Source: Kryptolebias marmoratus (Eukaryota > Chordata > Actinopteri > Cyprinodontiformes > Rivulidae). Taken from it: a stretch of DNA of 64,000 nucleotides. The notes under the pieces are model-generated. The model was not told where the DNA came from, made no database searches, and was given only the letters and a program-made list of their open reading frames with translations. The stretch is taken from assembly GCF_001649575.2 (NCBI RefSeq), contig NC_051452.1, positions 16,217,421 to 16,281,420 of the forward strand. The letters are read 5' to 3'. Positions within the stretch are counted from its first letter, which is position 1, and each line of letters begins with the position of its first letter. Below are positions 10,301 through 22,300 of the stretch, piece after piece. Position numbers and translations under genes: made by a program.

Positions 10301-13300
10301 GCTGATATGAAGTGCCACTCATGTTACCTTAGTCAGGAAAAATGCTCCACCTAGTTTGCAATCTGTTACCAAGTGACTGATGATGACGTTGGTGGCAAGT
10401 TTTACCAAAAATACACTTGTAGACAATATCAGCGATCCACTTGTAAATTTGCACGTCTTAAATTTAAATGTAAGAGTGAAAATAATGCCAGACATGCAGC
10501 ACATTTTTTTCAATATTTTACACCTACTACATTGCTAAGGTCAGTCGGTCTTGTAAAGTTTTTAGCAACCATGACTTAATCCTGACTGAGGCAACCTATA
10601 TAACCCCTGTATAAATGTGAATGATGGGTGATGTTAAGCAGCCTGAACCTGTGCCCATACTCCTGGCTCCTCTGTACACAGTCATGGGAGGGCCCCCCTT
10701 CTTCAGTTCCTCAGGCGTGGTAAAGGCTTGGCTCCCTTAAGTCTTATCTTTTATCCATGCCCTCTGGGCCCTGGCCGGGGGTGTGCCGTCCTCCCAGCCC
10801 CCCCTGAAACCCTGCCCCTGCCAGAGTCACTAGTTCCATTCATTGTCACACTATGTGAACTTTGAAACACATTGGAGCGGACAGTAATCTTGAATATTTG
10901 TGCTGTAATTTGTATTGTTTAAGTAGACAACAACAGTAGCTGCCAAATAAAGTTTGCCATAAAAAATTTTGGAAAGCGTGCGAGCATAGGTTGTGAGACC
11001 TATGTAAAGTGTCTTTCTGACTGTTGAAAACCAAACCAATTTTGCAATTGCTTTGATAAGAAAACCTCTATATTGTGTCTTTGTGACAGACTGACAGTAA
11101 CAAAGTTCCTTTAAATACATTTTCATATTGGTTCTTTGCTAAGCTCTCTTTTATGTGTAGACCAATGCTAATTTATCTTGAGTTAGATGCCTCCTCTTTG
11201 TTTTTCTTCCCCTAAACACCCCCTTCCAGAGGGCAGCCGTGCTGATGACATCGCTCAGGCAGCAGATCAGCTAAACCAGCGCTGGGTGGGTTTCTGTACC
11301 CTGTTGGCAGACAGGCTCGCATGGCTGGCTTACCAGACAAAGGTACACACTTGCATGGACACTTGGACAAATTTAGACATGCGCATCCTAATCAGATGCC
11401 TGAACCACCTCAGCTGACTATTTTAGATACGGAGGTGCTCTGAAATCTCTCCAGATGACAAAACTCGTCACCCTATTTCTAAGACTGAGCTCAACCACCC
11501 TATGGAGGAAGCTCGTTTCAGCTGCTTGTATCTAGGATATTTTTATTTCAGTCAGGATTCATACCTGCACAAAAGTGGGGGTTGGAGCGAAGATTGACCA
11601 GTAAATCAAGAGCTTTGCCTTTAGGCTCAGCTCCTTGAGACCAAAGCAATGTCATTATTACACTGGAAGAAAACAATAGAGCTTCAGCTCCAGCCTACCA
11701 TCATTCATAACTCAAGACTCCCAGATACTCTCCACTTAAGGCAAAGACAAACATCCAACCCAGACAAAGCATTCCACATTTTTCTGGTTGAGACCAATGA
11801 TTTCAGACTTTGTAGAATTGGCTGAAAGTCATGACTTGAAGACACCAACAGAACCACATCATCTACAAAAAACAGACACGAGACTGAGGTTCCAAAACCA
11901 GCCGCCCTCCTCTCCATGATTGTGCCTTGAGATCCTGTCTATGAACACCACAAACAGAGTTAGAGACAAGTGGCAGCCCTAGCAGAGTCCAACCCACACT
12001 GGGAATGAGTTTGACTTTGTGTTGAGAATGCGCACACAGCTCTTACTTTGATTTTAAAAAGGTCCATATACCAAAAAAACCCAGCATTTGGTCAAAAACC
12101 TTATATTTGTTTTCACAAATGCAGCAAAACATGCAACCCATAAGTGCAATTATTGAATGGAAATGGTATAAAAAAGCTCTGTCTGGTTTAGTATTATAAT
12201 ATTCTCCAGTTAGTCTGACCAAAACTAGAAAAAAATTGGCAGGTTTTGTGTATTTATGGGAAGTTTGGTAACTGGAATAAGTTCTTTTTGTGCATAAATT
12301 GTTTTTGTTTTGGCAGGTGTTGGCCTTCTACAGCTTGTACGAGCAGAGCGAGCAGGCAGTGGACAACAGTGAGAACTGGCTCAAAGTTCAGGCACCTCCA
12401 GCATCTGAGCCAGAACCCCTCAAAGTACAATTGGACCGATGTCGGGTGAGTGAAATAACATAGTCCAAACTTAATCTGCAATGGTCCATCTGGTGCTCCA
12501 CAACTCCACAGTATCACAAGACACAGGATCAGTGTTTTATGAATAAGCAAATGTTTTTTTAGCATTAAAGGTTTACATCTAAACAGAAACAGCCTTTTGT
12601 GTTTTAAGAAAACATTGTAGTGTTTGACGTTTACAGTTTGTATCTATCACTCAAACTAAATGCACCTTGTTTCATTTTTTGGTTTTGTTTCCATGGCAGC
12701 TTTACAGCGCCACATATAGGCCTGGCATAGTTACTGCAGCAGGATAAAGACATTTTTTTCAGGTTGGGTGGAGTTTGCAGTGAACCCAATGCGTAGACTC
12801 ATTCTAGCTCCAGGAATAAAATAATTCATTTAAAATAAAAAGAAACAAAAACAAAAAGCTGTTGAGGCAGCAAAACAAAACTAAATACAAAACATAAACT
12901 AAAACTAAACCAGAGCCAAAACATGAGGAAAACAAGACGGCAAGAAATACACTAAATATAACAGCAAAGAAATAAAAGAAACAATAAACCCAAAAGAAAA
13001 CTCAAAGAACAGCCCAAACAAAACCCAAATCATGACAATTTCTAGAAATGGTGCCATGTTTACAAGGATAATTTTAGAAAGGACACAAAAGATTGACAAA
13101 TCTCTTAGTGTGAACAAGGCCTAGACCATTACCTGGACACTTCAGTGTTTGAGCCCAAATTCACTAAATGCAACTTAAAATACAACTAGAACACTGATAT
13201 CCACACTGTTGTATTTTTTGTGTAAAGTCATGTTTTTTTGTTATTTCTAGTCTCTTAATTTTTTTGAGTAATTATTAATGTTACTTGTTCACCTTTCTTT

Positions 13301-16300
13301 TCATGCACCTTATTACAGCACTGTTCTGTAAGTACTTTTCTGTTATTTGTTCATTTCAATGTCTACATTTATTTTATGTTTTACACCCAGTAGTAGAATA
13401 ACCTTTTTGGAATTTATAGATAAAACAAAATTGCAACTAGTGAAATGACTGCAATTTTGGTAACATAAAAATCTGCCTTCCACATAGACAAAAATGCAAA
13501 ATTATGATCATTGTGCAGAATGAGGTCTGTTTTGTTTCTATTTAAATAACCTCAGTCCTTACCATGTTACCATGATGGTAATTTTCATCAAGTTTGCTTG
13601 ATTACAAAGAAATGCACAACTTTCATTTTTTATGGTAATTCTATTTTAATGGGGAGCAACTACAAATTCTGTAATAAAACCTGTTACATAAAAGTTATTT
13701 ATTTATTTATGTCATTGAGTGAAAGAAGTATTTGATCCTCAAGCAAAATGTTCTTGGTTGAAAAATCCTTGGTATCGGAACAGTGATAAGATGTTTCTAG
13801 TTTGTCAATATGTATGCACACATCTCAGAAGGGGTTTTGGCCCACTCGTCTTTACTCCTCTTTACAGAATCTCTTTAAATTCTTTACTTTTTTTTGGCAA
13901 CTTGAAGCTTCAGTTCCCCCCACTGAAAGGATTAAGGTCTTGAGACTGGCTAGGCGACTCCATTACCCTCATGTATTTCTTCTTTAGCTACTCCTTCTTT
14001 GCCTGGGTCTCTTACAGTATTTTACAGTGCATGGCTCTTCCAATTTTCCTTTAATGTAGCAAAGTCCTCTTGTATCCTTAGTAGAAAAAGATGGCAAAGA
14101 TTGACCTGTACATGGGCCATCTAGAGCAGGGGCCCCTTGTGGGTCTGCAAGATTTCAATCTATTACAGCATAGTCGGTTACCAGAGGTGTTCTTGGTGAC
14201 TGTGGACTCAAATTCCTTCAGACTATTAACAAGCTCATCTTGTGTAGCTGTGGGCTGATCCCTCACCTTTCTCCTGATCATCCTTCCCTCCTAAGGGGAG
14301 ATTTTGCTTGAAGCTGTTAACCAAGGGCGATTGATGGCCACTTTAAATTCTTCCATTTCTGAATAATCACATTACCAGTTGTCATAATCTCGCCAGGCTT
14401 TTTGCTGATTGTCTTGTAGCCCAGCCTTGTGCAGATCTATTACCTTGTCCCTGAAGTCGTTTGACAGCTCTTTGGTCTTATCTAAGGTGTTGGTGAGGTT
14501 ATAATGGAAGAAATTGAGCCTGTGGACAGGTTAATTGGTTGACTGGTTAGTTGATTTGTTGATTAATTGATTGATTATCATCTAACTCCCACAGGTGTAC
14601 AGAGCCAGTCTGTGGGAACCGGAATATAAGTCAACGTGTAACTTTTATGTAATGGAGTTTTGGTAAAAAAAAAAAAAAAATAGACTGTTCATTTCTTTTT
14701 AAGTGATCAAATGTACAAAGTCAGCAAGGGATCAAAGGCTGTATTCTGCCTTCACACGTATCCAAGTCAGTCATGCCATTGCGCACTGCTACATTCTTCT
14801 TCCATCATAGATTGAAGCTTTGTTACCTTTCACTGATAACAGCCTTGATAGTTTTATCTTTGGCACGTAAAACTCAGCGTCTGATTTCACCTAAAAGCTG
14901 CTGCTAGACTCATCTGCCCATAGAATATGTGTTCACTATCTCTCATTCTGTCTGAAAAAGGTGAAATTTAAGTGTAGAGTTGATATATGACTTACTTTCT
15001 TAATCCAGATAAAATATTACAATTCTGGTTTGCAGCAATGGGATGTGCAGAGAGATAGTGGATTTTCAAAGTACTCCTAACCTCATGTGGTTACATTGAT
15101 GTCAGTTTCTCTTCTATTGCCACCTAAAGATTCAAAGCTCACATACATCCAACAGTGGTTTGTTTGCTTCGACCTTTACATGCTGAGTTTTCTTCTGGCT
15201 TCCTAAATCCTTTTACTACTCTATACAGTCTGGAGATTGAAAGGACCTACAACCTTGAGTAAGAAAAAATCAGAGAATATAGAAAAGGCAAACCTAAGAT
15301 GCATATTTTCTGCATATTTTGTGGTCCATTTGTATTTTTTTTAACTCTTCTTTTCAATTTAAATAATAATGTACATCGAAAGTAACTTTTCAAATTTTAG
15401 GCTCCTACACTTCACACTTTTTTGATTCAGTTTCAACATACAGTATTTCTGTTGATCCATTTCAACATAAAGTTAAATGTGTAACAGAAAAAACAAAAAA
15501 CAAAGATATGAATAACATTATATTATTCGAAGTTATGTTATCTCAAATATTGGCCTTAGTTTATGCTTGTCTCACTTAGAGTTCTGGAGCTAGTTGAGGA
15601 CCCTGAATTTCACATGAAAAAAACTTGATGGACACCATTGGACACCAGATTTATATATATACGTGAATACATTCCCTTAACCTGTGATATACGTATATAT
15701 AAATATATATATATTTATATGTCTGTGTGTTTGTCACATTGTTAAATCACTATATCACCCTGCATCTGCCTATATTACAGAATAAGCTACTGTTACCCTC
15801 TGAAAAATATAGTTGTTGATCTGTTGTTGTGCTTAACAGCAAAATATGATTTGTTGGTCACTAGGTTGCGAACACCCACAATACAGTGAGTCTGCAACTG
15901 AAAATTCCCCTCTTTCCTTGTATTTTTGAGTCACCGACTAGCCTCCAACAGTTGTGGCTCAGTCACATACTACCCTTAAGAAACAATTGTAAGTAGCATT
16001 AGCTCAGACTAAAACTGTAAAACAAAGCCAAAACTGAACATTAAAACTAAAGTGTAGTTTCTAAAACTGCTAACCATACTCTTACAGCTGATGAGGCTTA
16101 CACTCAGATCTTAGGTGTTTTTAACTGATGAAGGTGTATAGTCAGTGGAAGAAAGGGTAACTCAATCTTCACTTTTTACATAAATGTTCTTGTTCCCACA
16201 TAATATATCAGAACTACTTAAAAACTGACGGATAACTACACAACCCACAACTGAATGTATGCTAAATGGATTTTTAAAAAGTCTGACATCTGGGTTTATT

Positions 16301-19300
16301 GGTTAAGTCCTTATTAGATTTTTGTCCCTACCAATCTGAATGGTAGGACCAACTGAGTTGGTTGGCGAGGCTGATGTTTTCACTTCTTTCACCTGACAGG
16401 AAGAGATAGCTCGCCTGTTCTCCCTTCAGCCACAAGTGGACCTCCTTGAGAGACGATTGAATGAGCTGAAAGAGGAAAAGGAAGGGGACGAGGACCCTTC
16501 AGTCTTTCTGGATGCCGACATCACTGCCTTCAAAGAACATTATCACAAAGTCCTGGAGGATCTACGGGCAAGAGAGAGACAGCTACAACTGGGTGAGAAG
16601 CATTAAGTCATTTAAAGACACAAGTCAAAGCACAGGCATGTGGATCTCCAGTACCCATTCTTTTCATTTTTTTCTCAACCATTATTTATCCAAAATTCAC
16701 TTCCTATTCAGAGCCAATATTTCAGATATCTTCAATATCATTAAAGTAGGACAAATAGCATCACTTTTCTCATTCATGTGTAATTGGCTCTTAGCTCCAA
16801 ATATAGTCTTCTTATCTAAAATGAGGATGGCACAGTGGCGCAGGGGTTAGAGCTGTCGCCTCCCAGCAAGAAGGTTGCAGGATCGCTTCATGACCTGGGA
16901 CCTTTCTGGGTGGAGTTTGCATGTTCATGTTTGATTCATGTTTGTTCATGTTTCATGTTGCATGTTTCCTCCTACAGAACGAGATCATGTATGTTAGGTT
17001 AATTGGTAACTCTAAAATTGTCCCTAGGTGTGAGTGAGTGTGTGAATGGTTGTTTGTCTTGTTTGTCTCTATGTGGCCCTGTGAGGGACTGGAGACAGTG
17101 TGTCCCCCACCTCTTGCACAGCGCACAGTGACTGGTGGAGATAGGCACCAGCTCCCTGTGACTCAGAAAGGAGAAGCGGGTAAAGAAAATAGATGGATGG
17201 ATTATCTAAAATCAGCACTGTGGATATTTGAAGTTATTAAATCTCACATTTCAAATCTTTATAATGTAACTGTTACTGAAACCATTTAAATTTTTATCTT
17301 CACTTGGTAAAATGACTCACCCTTAAGTTTTTAATAGATATCAAAACTGTATTTGCAAATCTTTCTAATTACATTATTATTGGACATTATTCCCATAGCT
17401 TATGTGTGAAAATGCTTTTTAATTAGTTATGTTCTAAATACTACATATTCTTAATGACCAGTGGTGAATCTTCATGGCCCTCAAGGTCTTCAGAGAAAGC
17501 TAGGAATAAAAGCAAGAATAAATAAATCATTTAAAAAGTATTTTCTTTTAATCATTTTTATTATAAATTAAAACAATCCATGGCTTGCTTGTCTATATTA
17601 TAACAATATAACACAAGCTTGTGTTTTTCTGGCCAATCACTCAGAATTAGAATCCTTCTGTTGAGACGAAAAATTTACTAAACAGAAGGTTTGTACAACA
17701 TGGGGATATTATACTGTAGGCGGGGTATTCAGCATCTGCGTCAGAATGCCCCAATCATTTAAACACAAGAAAGCCTAAGTCCTCACAAATGGTTTGATTA
17801 GATTCAGAGTTGGGCAGTGGGCATTTTCTTTGAAACTACAAGTTATTCTAGCTGACCAGTAGCTGACAAGAAGCTGCAGAAAGTGTAGATATTGATTCAC
17901 CACCTTTAGCTCTGCTGAAAATGGCTGAAGACAGAATTAATATTTGTGGCTTTATCAAGATGGCAATTAAAATATGGACTTTAATAAAAAAGACTGCTTT
18001 AAACCCTTTACACTCAATTGGCACTCCAATGGAGAATATGTTCTAGCTGTTTGGTAAAGAAGTGTGAATTATGCACTGGCTTAGTTCGAAGTTAGTTAAA
18101 CAGCGGTTTAAGTAAAGTCAAAATTTATTTATATAGCACTTTTCAGCAACAAGGCAATTCAAAGTGCTTTACAACATGTGAACACAAAAATACAGATTAA
18201 TAAAAAACAACAATTTCTAAAATATGAGTAAGGATAATCTAAATGAAAATGAAACTAAACATATCTAGAACATGATACACTAAATAAGACATGAGCTAAG
18301 ACACGCGTGTCAAACTCCGCTCCCCAGGGGCTGCTCTCCTGCATGGTTTATATTAGGGCTGGGTGTTGTGGCCAATTTCCTTAATCGATTCGATTTCGAT
18401 TTATACTGTTCTGAATTGATTAATTGCAATTAAATTTACGTTTCGCAAGGTGAGCCAACAGTGAATACTCCCTTTCATTGGACCTCCACCAGCTCAGAGG
18501 ATTTTCTGCCCTGTATCTTCTGATTTCATCTTCAGTCTTCAATGGTGGACGTTTCTGTCTGTGTTTCTTTACTGTTGGTGAAGAGACAGTCCCAAGAAGA
18601 GATTCCAAGGTGTTGGATTTTTCGGGCTTCTTGAGTGAAGTTGCTTCCGCCATCTCCTCAGCTCCTTCGTCATCATCAGTATCATCCGTATTTTGCTGTT
18701 GCATAAGACAGAAACTATAGATTTAAAATAATTAACTATTTTTAAGTTATATTCCTTATAATCCATTGAGAGAATATTTTAGCTATCAATTAAAATCATG
18801 CTTATTAAATATTTTTTGTAAACACTTGCATCACATGCAGCAGTGGCAGCTTCAGTCTGCAGTCTGAAGAAGGTGTCATCTTGCTCTGTAGCAGACAGTG
18901 ATGGAAGAGCCTTAAAGTGAGAATCCAGCGCTCATGTTGCATACAAAGTGTCCTTCTGCGCATCATATCTTAAAGACATTTAACAAGTTTAGAGTTAGGA
19001 TAAACATGGTGTGCATATAAATACATAAAATAGCACACATACAACCAAAAATGTGCATGTGCTAAAAATCATTAACTGCTACAAATAACCACTAATAAGA
19101 AAATGCATATAAAATACAAAACAATAAGAAAATAAAAACACTGACTACTGCATAGACAGACAAAGCTAAGCATACCTTGTTACCATGTAATTCTTTGCTG
19201 CTGCCTTCAAGTCCCTGACTGTGTTGGAGTTTTCAAGGCTGGGGGTGAAGGTCTCCAGCAGCAGGGCGAGAAGTGGGGTGATGACAGACAGAGTTGGTTG

Positions 19301-22300
19301 CTTGTCCTCCGACATTGCCAGTGTAGCTTCTTTCTGTCATGAATGGGGCAGAAGGAGGCAAACCCAGAATGCAGACTCATCTTTAAACAAACCAATTTAT
19401 TAAATAAAGAATCAAAATCCAAAAACAAAAGGCTGTCATGGCAGCAGAACTAAACATAACAAAACCTACACATAAGAACACGGGAGGCGAAATGGGAGGC
19501 AACACATACTGGCAGGAAACACAAGACAGTACATCGGGGAGGCAAGAGTACGACAATGAACCAGCAAGGAAATGGAGAAAGTGACCGGGTTTTAAAGGCA
19601 GAGGGTAATTATGGAAAGTGGGAACAGGTGAGTGAATACAATCAAGGCTTGGGGCAGGTGTAAGTGGGTGTGGCAGATAGACCAAAGAGTAACTGGGAGG
19701 AGTGAATAGTGACAGTCACAGAGAAACATGAACACAACAAAACCAAACCCACAGGTGAGTGAATACAATCAAGGAGACCAGAACACAAACATCAAACAAA
19801 CAAACAAAACCGAGTTAAAAACATTTTAATAAAAGGCCAACATGATAAGAGCTAATTTAAAATGAAGTTATGAAAACGCATGCAATTAAAGGTAAAACTA
19901 AACATATCTAAAACATTAATCTAAATAAGACACAAAAGTACAGAGTAAAACTTATCTAAAACAAGTCATACTAAAGATAAACTGAGGAAAACCAAACTAA
20001 GATATAATGAAAGCTAGCATAAACTGAACTAGAATTTAAAAGCCTCAGCCGATCAGACATGATAAAAGCTAAACTAAAGGTACCAAAGGTACCAAAAAGC
20101 CAGCTAAGAGTTAAAAACATTTTAATAAAACGCCAGCTAAAAGTTTCAGTGTATCAAAAAAATAAAAATAGGAGGGAGGGAGCAACATACAGATATGAGA
20201 GAGGGTGCCAGCAAAGACCATAAGATCGAGGTGAGGAAAGCCCACAAATACCGTCCCAAATAGTCCTCTCTGCCATAGTCCTTAAAATGATGGAAAATTT
20301 TCAAGGCCGATTCGGTGGAGCCAGATTTAGATATCAGAATTGTTTTTAGGAGAGAAGTAAAATGTGTCTGCCTTCACAGAGAGCAGGAAAGCTAGACAAA
20401 TATGTTACAACCAAGGAGGTCATCTTAAGACAGTGTTCACCATAAAAACTATTGTATAGATAAGGATTTTTCTTTTTTAAAAAAAGGACAGAAGTACAGA
20501 TTTAGTTTTTACATCAACATCAATGGTGAGTCAAACAGATTATTTATTTTAGAGAAGCTCCAGTTGTAATGAGCATGCTTTGCCACTGCTTATGACATTC
20601 TAAGCTACAGTGTTTGTTTTTAGATATTGACAGTAACATTAGGAATATCTGGAATATGTTCTAATTTTGAATATCTAAACTCAAACCTAAAACTTCTAAT
20701 GTCCACATTGTAGATAAGTAAAATGTGACTTTGACTGATGATTTTTTTAGTTATACACAGCATTTACTATTTGAAGGGAAAATGTAGTAGTAGACATTTA
20801 TAGGTGAAAACCTAATACACGTGAGTAAGAAAGGTGAAGTCATATGTTCTAAAATTGACTTGACATATATGAAATGTTGATGGTAGACTGAGTAAATGCC
20901 ATTCTCTTGGTACCTGAAACAACTGAATAAATGATATGTGTTTAAAGATCCCACTGTTATTTAATAAATCTGCATGCCATATTTCTTACTATGAGGTAGT
21001 TTTCACAGTAGGGGTACTTTAGTCTGCACAGATCCTGTTACCTGCAGCAACAAGCAGCATTTGAATTTCAGAATTGTTTATTAATATATCTAGAAACTAC
21101 TGAAATAATGCTTTCAAACTGCACTATTTGATTTAGTTCAGGAAAAACATTTTATGTACAATTTTACAGTTTGGATACCTTTTAAATTATGTAACATTTG
21201 GAAGCTCCACATTTTTACACGTTTTTAAAATTCATATTTAACACAAATGAAAAACAATAAAATCCATGCTGTAGTTCATTAGGTAATTTATGAGCTCCCT
21301 AGTATCTTGAGGCCCAAGGCAACTGTATACCTTTGCTGTAGGGCAATGGTGTCCAATCCTGGTCCTGGAAGGCCACTATTCTGGATGTTTTAGATGTTTC
21401 CCTGCTCTTCAGTGGAACTTCAAGTTTTGCAGAAGCCTGTTAATCACTCAGTGATTCAAATCAGGTGTGTCAAAGCAGAGAAACACCTGAAACCTGGAGG
21501 ATAGTGGCCCTCCAGGACCAGGGTTGGACACCACTGCCTCAGGGTAAGTCTGCTTCTGGTGAGAAAGATGACATAATTATTTTCTGCCACTCAGTTAACA
21601 CAACATAAAATTTTGTTTTTGTACCTTCAATTGCACCATTTATGTTTATTTAACAACTTTGTATACAGTTGTTGGCAAGTGTTGCTGGTCACAGTAATTT
21701 CAACTTTCTAAACATGGAAATATTTCCTAATCACACTAACTGTTGTAAGAACTCAATGTTGTTTTCATCAAAATAAGAAAAAATGAATATATGTAATGTG
21801 TCGAAAACTTGAGTACCTGGCACTGGAAACCATATGCAAACACACCATGCAAACAATAATTACAGGAACAAATTTTGCACCAAAATGAAATGACCTCAGT
21901 TGAAGCACAATACTCCGTTAGGCACACATACATAGTTGTATTATCTTTTCATTTTACTCATCAGGTATACTGCTGTGTTAATATGTTGTGGTTCAGTGAG
22001 TCTTAAAGTGTTTACAAGTAAATATGGCCCTTAGTTCTTTTCTTTTCCTTCTTTTTATAGTTTTTATTGTTGATGATCAAAGAAACTTAACATGACAATG
22101 TAACTATGTTGCTTTATACTCCAAGATTGTTGCAGACCTTTTAACTTCAAGGACCCTTTTATTGAAATTTAAATAAAACAAACAAGTGACAATTCACTTG
22201 TTGGGAGTCAAATAAATGAAACTATGTGAGTTCAATAGACCTAGACCTAACAGTTCAGGAGCTAGTAACATGAAGTAAAGAATCCACAGGTTTGAAATGG

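Larger units (their letters stand above)
7386..11229 (+). other. dmd intron 19
   Basis: It contains an LTR-element-like segment (7959-8760). The remainder, about 8761-11229, is AT-rich and shows no exon or repeat family I can name. A GC-richer patch at 10620-10850 with runs of C has no recognisable coding content. Confidence 0.7.
12446..16399 (+). other. dmd intron 20
   Basis: It contains an unclassified TGACAG-type repeat (12755-13035), a Tc1-like transposase remnant (13690-14640) and a copy of the composite intronic repeat (about 15760-15980). Sequence between these is AT-rich and unrecognised. An (AT)-rich tract lies at 15650-15720. Confidence 0.7.

Noticed and set aside
16822..16890. Functional tRNA gene
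   Set aside because: A and B boxes are decayed, no cloverleaf can be drawn, and the sequence continues into a SINE body and tail.
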